64,000 bases of DNA, from positions 496,001 to 560,000 of the forward strand of contig CAWBXX010000002.1 of assembly GCA_963792885.1 (NCBI GenBank), given 5' to 3'. How positions within the stretch are numbered: position 1 is the stretch's first letter; each line of letters begins with the position of its first letter. The translations under genes and the position numbers were made by a program. Origin of the DNA: DASWJZ01 sp963792885 (GTDB lineage: Bacteria > Pseudomonadota > Alphaproteobacteria > Rhizobiales > Afifellaceae). Below, in pieces: positions 16,465-25,548 of the stretch. The notes below the pieces were generated by a model. It saw nothing but the letters and a program-made list of their open reading frames with translations, was not told the origin of the DNA and did no database searches.

Positions 16465-18159
16465 ATGAGCGAATTTCCGGCCGAATGGCTCGAAGCCGCG
16501 CGAGTCTCCAAGGCCTGGCCTTTCGAGGAGGCGCGCAAGCTCATCGAGCGCGCGAAGCGCCGCGGCTCCAGCGGCGCCGTAAACGACAAAGCCGCCGAGA
16601 TGCTCTTCGAGACCGGCTATGGCCCCTCCGGCCTGCCGCACATCGGGACGTTCGGCGAGGTGGCGCGCACCGCGATGGTGCGCCACGCCTTCCGCGTCCT
16701 GACCGACGACGGCATCCCGACGCGGCTCATCTGCTTCTCCGACGACATGGACGGGCTGAGGAAGGTTCCGGACAACGTGCCGAATCCGGAAATGCTGATG
16801 GCTTGGCTCGGCAGGCCGCTGACTGAGGTGCCCGATCCCTTCACCGACAAGTATCCGTCCTTCGGCGCCGGCAACAACGCCCGGCTTCGCGCTTTTCTCG
16901 ACCGCTTCGGCTTCGAATACGAGTTCATGAGCGCGACGGAGACCTATCGCTCTGGCCGCTTCGACAAGACGCTGCTCACGATGCTCGCGCACTACGACGA
17001 GGTGAAGGCGATCATCCTGCCGACGCTCGGGCCGGAGCGCCGCGCCACCTATTCGCCCTTCCTCCCGATCAGCCCGCGCACCGGCATCGTGCTGCAGGTG
17101 CCGACGGTCGCGCGCGACGTCGCAGCGGGCACGATCACCTACATCGATCCGGAGACCGGCGAGGAGATGACGACGCCTGTCACCGGCGGGCGCGTGAAGT
17201 GCCAATGGAAGGCGGATTGGGCGCTTCGCTGGGTGGCGCTCAGCGTCGACTATGAGATGTCGGGCAAGGACCTGATCGATTCCGTCACGCTCTCCTCGAA
17301 AGTCTGCAAGGCGCTCGGCGGCACGCCGCCCGACGGCTTCAACTACGAGCTCTTCCTCGATGAGAACGGGCAGAAGATCTCGAAGTCGAAGGGGAACGGC
17401 CTGACCATCGAGGACTGGCTGAAATACGCCTCGCCGGAGAGCCTGTCGCTCTTCATGTTCCAGAAGCCGCGCGCGGCGAAGCGGCTCTATTTCGACGTGA
17501 TCCCGCGCGCCGCCGACGAGTACTAAGCCAGCGGATTCCTCGACGCGTTCCAGCGGGCAGGACCATGAAGCGGCAACCGGCTGATCGAACCCGGTATGGC
17601 ACATCCACGCCGGCCATCCGCCGGACGAGTGGATACCCGGTGCCGTTCTCGATGCTGCTTAATCTCGCGAGCGCGTCGAACACGGAGGATGCCGGATATC
17701 CTCTGGGGCTTCATCACGCGGCATCGTCCGGGCGTGACCAAGGAGACGGAACCGACGCTCGATCGCCTCGTCCACTATGCGGTGCGCTACTACCATGACT
17801 TCGTGAAGCCGACGAAGCGCTTCCGTGCGCCCGACGCCGTCGAGCAGCAGGCGCTCGCCGCGCTCGATTCAACGCTCGCTGCTCTGCCGGCCGGCGCCGA
17901 CGCGGAGTCGATTCAGACGGCGGTCTACGATGTCGGCCGCTCGTTCGAGCGCTACCAGACTCCGCCCAAGGAAGCCGGCGAGCGGCCGGGCGTGGCTCAG
18001 AACTTCTTCGCGACGCTCTACGAGCTTCTGCTCGGGCAGGAGCGCGGCCCCCGCTTCGGCTCCTTCGTCTCGATTTTCGGGATTCCGGAGACCCGTTCGC
18101 TGATTGCAAAGGCGCTATCCGGCGCGCTGGCTCAGCGCCGCTCCGCGACCTCGTCCTGA
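16465..18159 (+). CDS. lysK: Class I lysine--tRNA ligase, broken by several indels at 17524-17700
   Basis: Charges tRNA-Lys; this is the archaeal-type class I form common in Hyphomicrobiales. The HIGH-like motif is PSGLPHIGTFGEV (about residues 53-65) and the KMSKS motif is KISKSKGNG (about residue 311). The frame is intact to RAADEY at 17523, then stops. Matching segments WHIHAGHPPDEW, PVPFSMLLNLASASNTEDA and DILWGFITRHRPGVTKETEPTLDRLVHYA follow in three different frames, the last running to the stop at 18157-18159. At least four indels are needed in 180 bp. The enzyme is normally essential in this lineage, so sequence error is more likely than decay. The 3' end overlaps the convergent SNase-like gene by 28 bp. 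Confidence 0.87.
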
Positions 18160-18863
18160 GCGTCCGGTCGGCCCTCGCTGAAAAGCCCGCGCTGCATCTC
18201 CTTCGCGGCCTCCGCTTGCGCCGCGTAATCGTCGCCGTTTCGTTCCGCCCAACCCTGCGCGACGAGCCACTCGGCGATGTCGTCGCCGCCGACCAGGCAG
18301 CGCGCCGGGTCGGGGATTTTTTGGGCGCCGGCCGGGATTTCGCATTCGATCGCCCGTCCGCGGATGAAGTTGCGCAGCGCCGCGCGAGCCATCCGCCCGC
18401 AGGGCCATGCCGTTGCGCCTTCACCGCAGCGTTGATCCGGCTCCGTCGCAATGATGCCGGCAAGGTGGATATCGTGGTCGCCGGCCACGATGGTTCCGGC
18501 CGATGCGACGATCGGATTGTAGAGCCGCGCAAGCCTAGGTTCGTGTCGCGGCTGTCCCTCGGCGGAATGAGGAGGCGCTATGCGGACGAGCGGCCCCGTG
18601 ACAACCGGCCCGGCGGTAATGCTGTCAGTGGTGACGTCGCGGACGGCATTAGTTGCCTCGGAGCTCTGCTCGGCGCGCACTTCTGCCGTGCCGGGCCGAA
18701 GCGCAACGATTCCTTCGGCGGCGGCGGGCGCCGTATCACCCCGCGTCGCCGGTCCGACGGATTGCTGCGACTGCGGCGTGACGCTCTCGTCCGGCGCCGT
18801 CATCCAATAGACCGCGGCGAACGAGGCGGCGCAGACGAGCGCAAGCGAGATCGCGCGAATCAT
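18132..18863 (-). CDS. Membrane-anchored SNase-like (thermonuclease-fold) protein (243 aa)
   Basis: The N-terminus MIRAISLALVCAASFAAVYWM is a signal anchor, followed by a Pro/Ala/Thr-rich spacer and a C-terminal OB-fold segment (HDIHLAGIIATEPDQRCGEGATAWPCGRMARAALRNFIRG). The order of these elements resembles staphylococcal-nuclease-like domains. The canonical catalytic Arg/Glu set is not clearly present, so enzymatic activity is doubtful. A QGWAERNGDDY...AAKEMQRGLFS ending is usual for this family. The start at 18863 was chosen because the upstream extension runs through an intergenic repeat. Confidence 0.7.
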   Translation of the reverse strand: MIRAISLALVCAASFAAVYWMTAPDESVTPQSQQSVGPATRGDTAPAAAEGIVALRPGTAEVRAEQSSEATNAVRDVTTDSITAGPVVTGPLVRIAPPHSAEGQPRHEPRLARLYNPIVASAGTIVAGDHDIHLAGIIATEPDQRCGEGATAWPCGRMARAALRNFIRGRAIECEIPAGAQKIPDPARCLVGGDDIAEWLVAQGWAERNGDDYAAQAEAAKEMQRGLFSEGRPDAQDEVAERR

Positions 18864-18922
18864 CGCGCCCGATGATGCGCCGGAAGCCGCGAATGTCCAT
18901 AACGGGACGGTGACGGCCACAG

Positions 18923-18968
18923 CCTGATCCCGAAAAGTGGGAGCAGGTTTTCGGATAGGACCATGCTG
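18923..18968. repeat. GATCCCGAAAAGTGGG repeat
   Basis: GATCCCGAAAAGTGGGAGC followed by GGTTTTCGGATAGGACCATGC. The two halves (CCGAAAA/TTTTCGG) form a hairpin. The second copy is at 63389-63433. This unit is familiar from Rhizobiales intergenic regions. Confidence 0.7.
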
Positions 18969-19017
18969 CAAGAGATGAGATAGAGCCTCCGTTCCGATTC
19001 AATCGGATTGGATGGCT

Positions 19018-19686
19018 CTATTGGCTCGCCCAAAGGATGCGCGCCATCCAGTCGATGTCGCGGATCGCGACGACACGCTCGCCATGGTCCGCGTTGAACG
19101 ACGTGAGCTCGATATCGCTCTGCGTCTTCTTCTTCAGGATCTTCGCCATCACCTCGCCGTCAATGGTCTTTACCACCACGCGGTCGCCGCGTCGGATGCG
19201 GGCGGAGGGCGACACGATGATCACGTCGCCGTCGCGATAGAGCGGCAGCATGGAATCGCCGGCGACTTCGAGCGCATAGGCGGAGTCGTCGGTCGGCCCG
19301 GGAAACGCGATTTCCTCCCAGCCCTGTCCGGCGGGAAAGCCACCGTCGTCGAAGAAGCCGCCCGCACCTGCTTGCGCAAGGCCGAGGAGCGGCACGAGGC
19401 GAAAGCTGTCGCGAAAGGCGCGCCGCGCGTTCACGGGGCGAAGCGGTCCTTGTTCCTTCGATTTAGCGAGCCCGACAAATCCCTCGAGCGACTCGCCGGT
19501 GGCCGCGAGCACCTTCGCGATCGACTCCGTGGAGGGCCAGCGCGGGCGCTTGTCCGCGCCGTGGCGCTTGGAGAGATTGAAAGCCGTCGGATCGAGGCCG
19601 GACTTCTTGGCGAGTCCGGAGGGGCTGAGCCCGTTACGCGCCGCAAGCGCGTCGATCGCCGCCCACACGGACTCGTGGCTCCACAT
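19018..19686 (-). CDS. HTH/peptidase S24 family LexA-like repressor (222 aa)
   Basis: N-terminal helix-turn-helix (LSPSGLAKKSGLDPTAFNLSKR, about residues 20-41) joined to a C-terminal S24 self-cleavage domain. The catalytic Ser is in VAGDSMLP (S145) and the Lys in GEVMAKIL (K182). Their spacing of 37 residues equals that of E. coli LexA. It is therefore probably a self-cleaving repressor responding to RecA or another signal. No phage genes are nearby, so it is a chromosomal regulator rather than a prophage repressor. Targets are not evident. Confidence 0.85.
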   Translation of the reverse strand: MWSHESVWAAIDALAARNGLSPSGLAKKSGLDPTAFNLSKRHGADKRPRWPSTESIAKVLAATGESLEGFVGLAKSKEQGPLRPVNARRAFRDSFRLVPLLGLAQAGAGGFFDDGGFPAGQGWEEIAFPGPTDDSAYALEVAGDSMLPLYRDGDVIIVSPSARIRRGDRVVVKTIDGEVMAKILKKKTQSDIELTSFNADHGERVVAIRDIDWMARILWASQ

Positions 19687-19779
19687 GCGCTTCTCCCCGG
19701 AAGAGAGGAATATAGTCCTCTTCCGGGGTGCGCCGAAACCACAACGATCCGCGCCTGTTGATTGCGGGTGTAACGAGCC

Positions 19780-21987
19780 TCAGGCGGCCTCTTTTGCGGC
19801 CGGTGCAAAGCGGCCGTAGAACGTCTCGTCCTTCGCCGCCATCTCCTTCAGGAGCGCGTTCGGCCGGAAACGATCGCCGAGCTTCTCCGCCAGCTGTTCC
19901 GCGAGCGAAACGAAGGCTTTCTCGCCCATCCCGTCGATATAGCTGAGCGTGCCGCCGGTGAACGGCGCGAAGCCGAAGCCGAGGATCGAGCCGACGTCGG
20001 CCTCGCGCGGATCGGTGATGACGCCTTCTTCGACCGTGCGCGCCGCTTCGAGCGCCTGCGTCACGAGGAACCGCGCCTTGAGCTCATTCGCATCGAAATC
20101 GTCGCCGGCCTTCGGCGTGGCGATCTCGACAAGCCCCGGCCACAGCGACTTCTCACGCCCGGAATAGTCATAGAAGCCCTTCGAGTTCTTGCGTCCGAAG
20201 CGCTCGCGCTTCACCACCAGCTCTTCGAGCAGCGCCTCCTGCCGCGGATCGATCAGGATCTCCGTGCCGGCATCCTTCTTCGTCGCCTGCAGGATCTTCC
20301 AGGCAAGGTCGATACCGATCTCGTCCGTCAGGGAAAGAGGCCCGACCGGCATGCCGGCGGCGCGCGCGCAATTCTCGATCATCGCCGCAGGCACGCCTTC
20401 GCTCAGCATCACGTGGCCTTCGAGGAGATAGGCCATGACGCAGCGGTTGGCATAGAAGCCGCGGCTGTCGTTGACGACGATCGGCGTCTTCCTGATCTGG
20501 CGCACATAGTCGAGCGCGGTCGCGAGCGCGGCGTCGCCCGTCTTCTTTCCCATGATGATCTCGACCAGCATCATGCGGTCGACCGGCGAGAAGAAATGGA
20601 TGCCGATGAATTTCTCCGGGTCCCTGTAGGTCTCGGCGAGGGAGGTGATCGGCAGCGTCGAGGTGTTCGACGCGAAGATGGCGTCGGATGAGAGATGCGA
20701 CGCTGCGTTCTTCGTCGCCTCGGCCTTGACGCCGCGCTCCTCGAACACCGCCTCGATGACAAGGTCGGCTCCGACGAGGTCGGCATAGTCCGTGGTCGGC
20801 TTGATGCGGGAGAGAAGTGCCGCCTTCTCCTCCGTGCTCATCGCGCCGCGCTTCACCGCCTTGTCGGAAAGCGAATCCGAATGTGCCTTACCCTTCTCCG
20901 CCGAGGGCATGTCGCGATCGAGAAGCGCGACGTCCATGCCGGCCATTGCCGAGACGTAGGCGATGCCCGCGCCCATGAAGCCCGCGCCGAGCACCCCGAG
21001 CTTCTTGATCGTGCGCTGCGACTCGGCGGGCGGGCGGCGCGCGCCCTTGTTCAGTTCCTGCAGCGAGACGAAGAGCGAGCGGATCATCGCCGCCGCTTCC
21101 TTCGTCTGCATGACGTGCGCGAAGTAGCGGCTCTCCACCATGAGCGCCTGATCCATCGGCAGCTGCAGACCCTCGAAGACCGACTGCATGATGGCGCGCG
21201 CACCCGGATAGTTGTCGTAGGTCTCCTTGCGATAGATCGCGTTCGCCGCTGGCCAGAGCTGGAATCCGGCGGGCGAGAAGACGCGCGCGGCACCCTCGGG
21301 CTTCCAGCCTTTAACGTCCCACGGCTTCACCGACTTCAGGCCGTTCTTGAGCATCGCCTTCGCGGTCTCGACCAGCTTCTCGCGCGGCACGACTTCGTCG
21401 ACGAGCTTCATCGCCTTCGCCTTCTTGGCGTCGGCGCCTGAGCCCTTCAGGAGATATTCGAGTCCCGCCTGCGCGTCGGCCATGCGCATCACGCGCTGCG
21501 TCCCGCCGGCGCCGGGAAAGATTCCGATCTTCACTTCAGGCAGCGCCATCCGTGTCGCTTTGTCGTCGGCCATGACGCGGCCGTGCGCGGCGAGCGCAAG
21601 CTCCGTCGCCCCGCCCATGCACACACCTTGGACGCAGACGACAAACGGCTTGCCGCAGGTCTCGAGCCGCCGCCAGAGCCGCGACATCCGCGCGGATTCG
21701 TGCAGCAGCTCTGCTGTCGCAGCCTTCTGGTCGCGCTTCTCGCGCTGACGGAACTCGGAGAGGAGCCCGTGGATCATGGTGATGTCGGCGCCGCCGGAAA
21801 GGTCCTTCTTGCCCGAATGGATGATCGCGCCCTTGATCGCGGCATCGGCGGCGACCTCTTCGATGATCGCTTCGAGCTCCGCCATCACCTTTGCGGTGAA
21901 GACGTTGAGCGAGCGGCCCGGCATGTCCCAGGTGACGAGCGCGATGCCGTCGGCATCGGTTTCGACGCGGAAGTTCTCGTAGGTCAT
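19780..21987 (-). CDS. FadB/FadJ-type enoyl-CoA hydratase / 3-hydroxyacyl-CoA dehydrogenase (735 aa)
   Basis: Bifunctional beta-oxidation enzyme. The N-terminal crotonase domain starts TYENFRVETDADGIALVTWD and carries the CoA-oxyanion segment SGGADITMIH and GAGGTQRVMRM. The NAD-binding half begins KLGVLGAGFMGAGIAYVSAMAG (about residue 330), and the C-terminal part ends FTGGTLSYIDGMG...FYGRFAP. Length is normal for the two-domain form. It lies downstream of a cupin gene and a thiolase in the same direction, so hydratase/dehydrogenase and thiolase steps are encoded together. Confidence 0.93.
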   Translation of the reverse strand: MTYENFRVETDADGIALVTWDMPGRSLNVFTAKVMAELEAIIEEVAADAAIKGAIIHSGKKDLSGGADITMIHGLLSEFRQREKRDQKAATAELLHESARMSRLWRRLETCGKPFVVCVQGVCMGGATELALAAHGRVMADDKATRMALPEVKIGIFPGAGGTQRVMRMADAQAGLEYLLKGSGADAKKAKAMKLVDEVVPREKLVETAKAMLKNGLKSVKPWDVKGWKPEGAARVFSPAGFQLWPAANAIYRKETYDNYPGARAIMQSVFEGLQLPMDQALMVESRYFAHVMQTKEAAAMIRSLFVSLQELNKGARRPPAESQRTIKKLGVLGAGFMGAGIAYVSAMAGMDVALLDRDMPSAEKGKAHSDSLSDKAVKRGAMSTEEKAALLSRIKPTTDYADLVGADLVIEAVFEERGVKAEATKNAASHLSSDAIFASNTSTLPITSLAETYRDPEKFIGIHFFSPVDRMMLVEIIMGKKTGDAALATALDYVRQIRKTPIVVNDSRGFYANRCVMAYLLEGHVMLSEGVPAAMIENCARAAGMPVGPLSLTDEIGIDLAWKILQATKKDAGTEILIDPRQEALLEELVVKRERFGRKNSKGFYDYSGREKSLWPGLVEIATPKAGDDFDANELKARFLVTQALEAARTVEEGVITDPREADVGSILGFGFAPFTGGTLSYIDGMGEKAFVSLAEQLAEKLGDRFRPNALLKEMAAKDETFYGRFAPAAKEAA

Positions 21988-22010
21988 GGTCCTCGCCTTG
22001 CCGCGCGATC

Positions 22011-22481
22011 CTACGCGCGCGGCGGATAGGGTGTGCCGTCGCGATGCTTGAAGACGTCGCCCTTGCTGTCGTAGTCGAGCACGAGGTCGATGTCGGGATA
22101 GTCGAGGTGGTCAGTCCCCGGCCGCGTGCCGATCTCCAGGAAGAGCGCCTCGCGTCCGGAACGATTGACGAGGTGATGGCCGTTGGCCTCGCCTGCCTTG
22201 AAGGTTGCCGCGTCGCCGGCGCGAAGCGCCGTCTCGCCATCGTCGTCGACGAGCACGACCTCTCCTTCGAGCATATAGACCATCTCCTCCTCGCGCTCGT
22301 GCCAGTGACGCTGCGAGGAGGCGGAGCCGGGCTCGAGTCGGCAAAGGTTCACGCCGAATTGCGTGAGCCCGCCGGCGTCGCCGATGCGCCGGTGAAAGCG
22401 GCCTTTGGCGATCTCGTGGAACGGGGCCGGATAGCCGCAGGAATTGTCTTCCTTGAGCCTCGCGACGTCGATCTTCGGCAT
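22011..22481 (-). CDS. Cupin-domain protein (156 aa)
   Basis: Single small beta-barrel. The metal-binding cupin motif is visible as RHWHEREEEMVYMLEGEVVLV and the second motif as AGEANGHHLVNRSG. The ATG at 22481 lies two bases after the thiolase stop, so the two are co-transcribed. Proteins of this type often bind a metal and a small substrate; the catalytic role here is unknown. Its place between thiolase and FadB-type genes suggests accessory function in acyl-CoA metabolism. Confidence 0.85.
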   Translation of the reverse strand: MPKIDVARLKEDNSCGYPAPFHEIAKGRFHRRIGDAGGLTQFGVNLCRLEPGSASSQRHWHEREEEMVYMLEGEVVLVDDDGETALRAGDAATFKAGEANGHHLVNRSGREALFLEIGTRPGTDHLDYPDIDLVLDYDSKGDVFKHRDGTPYPPRA

Positions 22482-22483
22482 CC

Positions 22484-23692
22484 TCACACCCGTTCGATGA
22501 TCGTCGCCGTACCCATGCCGGCGCCGATACAGAGCGTGACCAGCGCGGTCGAAAGGTCGCGGCGCTCCAATTCGTCGAGCACGGTGCCGAGGATCATCGC
22601 GCCGGTCGCGCCGAGCGGATGCCCCATGGCGATCGCGCCGCCGTTGACGTTGACCTTGTCGGCATCGAGATCGAAAGCTTGGCAGAAGCGCAGCACCACC
22701 GATGCGAACGCCTCGTTGATCTCCACCAGGTCGATATCGGAAAGCGACATCCCGGAGCGCTGAAGCACCTTCTTCGTCACGTCGATCGGCCCCGTCAGCA
22801 TCAGCGCCGGGTCGGAGCCGATATTGGCGAAGGCGCGCACCTTCGCGCGCGGCTTCAGGCCCGCGGCCTTGCCGCCCGCTTCGTTGGCGACCAGCACCGC
22901 CGCCGCGCCGTCGACGATGCCGGAGGAATTGCCGGCGTGGTGAACGTGCTTCACCTTCTCGATCTCCGGATGCGCCTGGATGGCGACGGCGTCGAAGCCG
23001 CCCATCTGGCCGATGATCTCGAAGGAGGCGTTGAGCGCCGCGAGGCCTTGCATGTTGGTGTCCGGCCGCGGGTGCTCATCGCGATCGAGGATGATGAGGT
23101 CATTGACGTCGGTCACCGGCACGACCGATTTCGCGAAGCGGCCTTCGCTCCACGATACCGCCGTGCGCTTCTGGCTCTCGACCGCATAGGCGTCGCAGTC
23201 GTCGCGGCTGAAGCCGTACTTCGTGGCGATCAGGTCGGCCGAGACGCCCTGCGGCATGAAGTACGAGGGAACGGCCACCTCCGGATCGACCGGCCAGGCA
23301 CCGCCCGACATGCCGATGCCGACCCGCGACATCAACTCCACGCCGCCCGCCACGACCACGTCGTGATAGCCGGTCATCACCTGCGCCGCCGCCATGTTCA
23401 CCGCGTCGAGGCCGGAAGCGCAGAAGCGGTTGATCTGCATGCCCGGCACGTGTGCGCCGTAGTCGGCTGCGAAGACCGCGGCTCGGGCGACGTCGCCGCC
23501 CGCCTCGCCGACCGGATCGACGCAGCCGAGAATCACGTCGTCGACAAGCTTGGTGTCGAGGTCGTTTCGGTCGCGAATCGCTTCGAGTGCGGTCGACGCA
23601 AGCCGCACCGTCGGCACCTCATGCAGCGCGCCGTCCGGCTTTCCTCTGCCTCGTGGCGTCCTGACGGCATCGTAGATGAAGGCTTCGGACAT
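22484..23692 (-). CDS. Acetyl-CoA C-acetyltransferase (thiolase, 402 aa)
   Basis: Cleaves 3-ketoacyl-CoA (or condenses acetyl-CoA). The active-site Cys is in QINRFCASGLDA (C91), the His in GHPLGATGA (H358) and the second Cys in LCIGAGMGTATIIERV (C388). Starting at ATG 23692 (MSEAFIYDAVRTPRGRGKPDG) gives the usual thiolase N-terminus; the open frame extends 19 codons further upstream. It is the first gene of thiolase-cupin-FadB. Confidence 0.93.
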   Translation of the reverse strand: MSEAFIYDAVRTPRGRGKPDGALHEVPTVRLASTALEAIRDRNDLDTKLVDDVILGCVDPVGEAGGDVARAAVFAADYGAHVPGMQINRFCASGLDAVNMAAAQVMTGYHDVVVAGGVELMSRVGIGMSGGAWPVDPEVAVPSYFMPQGVSADLIATKYGFSRDDCDAYAVESQKRTAVSWSEGRFAKSVVPVTDVNDLIILDRDEHPRPDTNMQGLAALNASFEIIGQMGGFDAVAIQAHPEIEKVKHVHHAGNSSGIVDGAAAVLVANEAGGKAAGLKPRAKVRAFANIGSDPALMLTGPIDVTKKVLQRSGMSLSDIDLVEINEAFASVVLRFCQAFDLDADKVNVNGGAIAMGHPLGATGAMILGTVLDELERRDLSTALVTLCIGAGMGTATIIERV

Positions 23693-23892
23693 GCGCGTCC
23701 TCCGTTCCCCGCCGCCCGCGGGCGGCCACTCATACGCTTTCTTCACCACGCCGGAGGCGCGGCGCCAATGCGGCCCTCGTTGCGCCGGAATGCGTCGATG
23801 CGCTTTACGATTCCTTCAGTCAAGCTCCCGAGCATGGCCCGTGTTGGCGCGCATTTCCGCGCGCGGGCGCTCCTCGGCTGGGATTGCCAAAA

Positions 23893-24760
23893 ATGCCTTC
23901 CAATGTCTCCCGCTTCGGGCGGAGCTGGCTCCTGATCAAGGCAAGTTGGGCCGTGCTTCGCTCCGACCAAGAGCTGCTCGTCCTGCCATTCCTCTCCGGT
24001 TGCGCGACCGTCGTCGTCGCCGCAGCCTTCATCGGCATGGCAGCGATCACCGGTGCGTTCAGGACTCTGGAGGGCGGTGATCCAGGCGCGATCCACGTCT
24101 CCTTCTATGCCGCGGCTTTCATTTTCTACGTCGTCCAGTACTTCATCATCATCTTCTTCAACACCGCGCTCGTCGGCGCTGCCCTCGAGAGGTTGGACGG
24201 CGGCAACCCGACAGTGGCCTCGGCGCTTGCCTTGGCGCAAAGCCGCATCGGCACGATCCTCGGCTATGCGGTCATCTCCGCCACGGTCGGCGTCCTCATG
24301 CGCATGCTCGCGGAGCGCCTCGGCTTCATCGGGCGCATCATCGAAGCCGGAGTCGGTCTCGCCTGGACGGTTACCACATTCCTCGTCATTCCGGTGCTCG
24401 CGGCGGAAGGCATCGGACCGGTGGACGCGATCAAGAAGAGCGCTTCCTTGCTCAAGAAGACGTGGGGTGAGAACCTGATCGGCAATGCCGGCATCTCGCT
24501 GGTACTGTCGCTCGCCGCGATCGCTGTCGCGCTCGTCGGGTTCGGAGGCGGCGTTGCGCTCTACGACCACGGCCACCAGGCGCTGGCGATCGTCATGTTC
24601 GCGGCGGCGGTCATCCTCTTCCTGATCGTGGTGCTCGTTGGCGCCGCGTTGACCGCCATCTATTCGGCGGCCGTCTATCGCTTCGCGAACCGCCGGCCGT
24701 GCCCCGCAGGGATTCGACCGGGACCTGATCGAGGGTGCCTTCAAAAAGAAGGGAGGCTGA
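23893..24760 (+). CDS. DUF6159-like multi-pass membrane protein, frameshifted near 24690-24712
   Basis: It begins MPSNVSRFGRSWLLIKASWAVLRSDQELLVLPFLSG, the typical start of this uncharacterised membrane family, followed by about six hydrophobic segments. A GVLMRMLAERLGF..VGLAWTVTTFLVIPVLAAEG segment is also characteristic. After AVYRFAN the frame is disrupted. The expected ending GFDRDLIEGAFKKKGG is found in another frame, closing at 24758-24760. The ATG at 23893 is preferred over an upstream TTG. No function is known. Confidence 0.78.
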
Positions 24761-24778
24761 GGCGCGCCTGGTCCAGCC

Positions 24779-25207
24779 TCACGCCGCTTCGACTGCGATG
24801 GTGAGCTTTCGGCCGAGAACGGACAATGCGTCTTCCAGCCGGTCAGCCTTTGTCGCCGCATCGGGATCGAGGATGCGGCGCGCTTCCTTTTCGTCGACGC
24901 TGAGCATCCGCGCGAACTCCGACTTCGACAAACCAGATGCCAGCCATGCTTCGACCACGGCGATCTTGAGGATGTCAGTCGTTTGCGGCGCGATCCGCAC
25001 GCCGGATTTGCGTCTCGCCGCGGGGATTTTCCGGCCTTCCTTCAGGTAGCCGAAAAGCGCCACCGCGAGCGCTTCTCGCGCCTGCACGATCGCATCTGCG
25101 CGGTCGTCTCCGTGGGAAATAGCCTCCGGCACGTCCGCGAAAGTGGCGAGCACGCCGCCGTCGGGATCGTCCACGAGGGTCGCAGCAAACCAATACTCTC
25201 GCTTCAC
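24779..25207 (-). CDS. hicB: HicB-type antitoxin with C-terminal HTH (142 aa)
   Basis: Antitoxin of a type II pair. The N-terminal partially degraded RNase-H-like HicB fold is EYWFAATLVDDPDGGVLATFADVPEAISHGDDRADAIVQAREAL. The C-terminal half holds an XRE-like DNA-binding segment (ASGLSKSEFARMLSVDEKEARRIL) that would repress the operon. It starts at a GTG with GGAGT upstream and follows hicA by 16 bp. Order toxin-antitoxin is normal for hicAB. Confidence 0.85.
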   Translation of the reverse strand: MKREYWFAATLVDDPDGGVLATFADVPEAISHGDDRADAIVQAREALAVALFGYLKEGRKIPAARRKSGVRIAPQTTDILKIAVVEAWLASGLSKSEFARMLSVDEKEARRILDPDAATKADRLEDALSVLGRKLTIAVEAA

Positions 25208-25223
25208 AACACTCCCAGCTTGG

Positions 25224-25418
25224 TCATTCCAGACCGAGCTGCCTGCGGATTGTCCTCATCATGAGCGGCGTGAGGTCGCCGCTTTGGACGGTGCTGAATT
25301 TGCTTCCGAGATAGACGCGGTAGTGGCTGCCTTTTCCGGCGACCTTGTCGACGCGAAACTCCTTCTTCTGCTCTCTCGCTTCCTTGCGAAGGAGCTGGAG
25401 AAACCTCTCTCGCTTCAT
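25224..25418 (-). CDS. hicA: HicA-type mRNA interferase toxin (64 aa)
   Basis: Small double-stranded-RNA-binding-fold toxin that cuts mRNA. The catalytic His is in GKGSHYRVYLG (H32), and the C-terminal GDLTPLMMRTIRRQLGL is the family pattern. It is upstream of hicB on the same strand. A perfect palindrome 72 bp upstream of its start may be the HicB operator. Confidence 0.83.
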   Translation of the reverse strand: MKRERFLQLLRKEAREQKKEFRVDKVAGKGSHYRVYLGSKFSTVQSGDLTPLMMRTIRRQLGLE

Positions 25419-25489
25419 GGCAAACCCGCTTCGGCGTAGCGCCGAATCCCAAGCTTGTGACTAAGGGGTTCGCGTCTGAGGCGGTGTGA

Positions 25490-25505
25490 CGGACAAAAAT
25501 GTCCG
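25490..25505. promoter_or_regulatory. Candidate hicAB operator, palindrome CGGACA-AAAA-TGTCCG
   Basis: Perfect 6-bp arms around four A residues, 72 bp upstream of the hicA start codon and 44 bp past the acyl-CoA dehydrogenase stop. No T-run follows it on the minus strand, so an operator fits better than a terminator. Confidence 0.45.
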
Positions 25506-25548
25506 ACCACCATTTATTCGCTCGCTACGGCGCCGTCAACCCGCGTGC

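Noticed and set aside
19018..19686. S24-family repressor as a sign of a prophage
   Set aside because: No integrase, terminase, portal or other phage gene lies on either side, so it is treated as a chromosomal LexA-like regulator.
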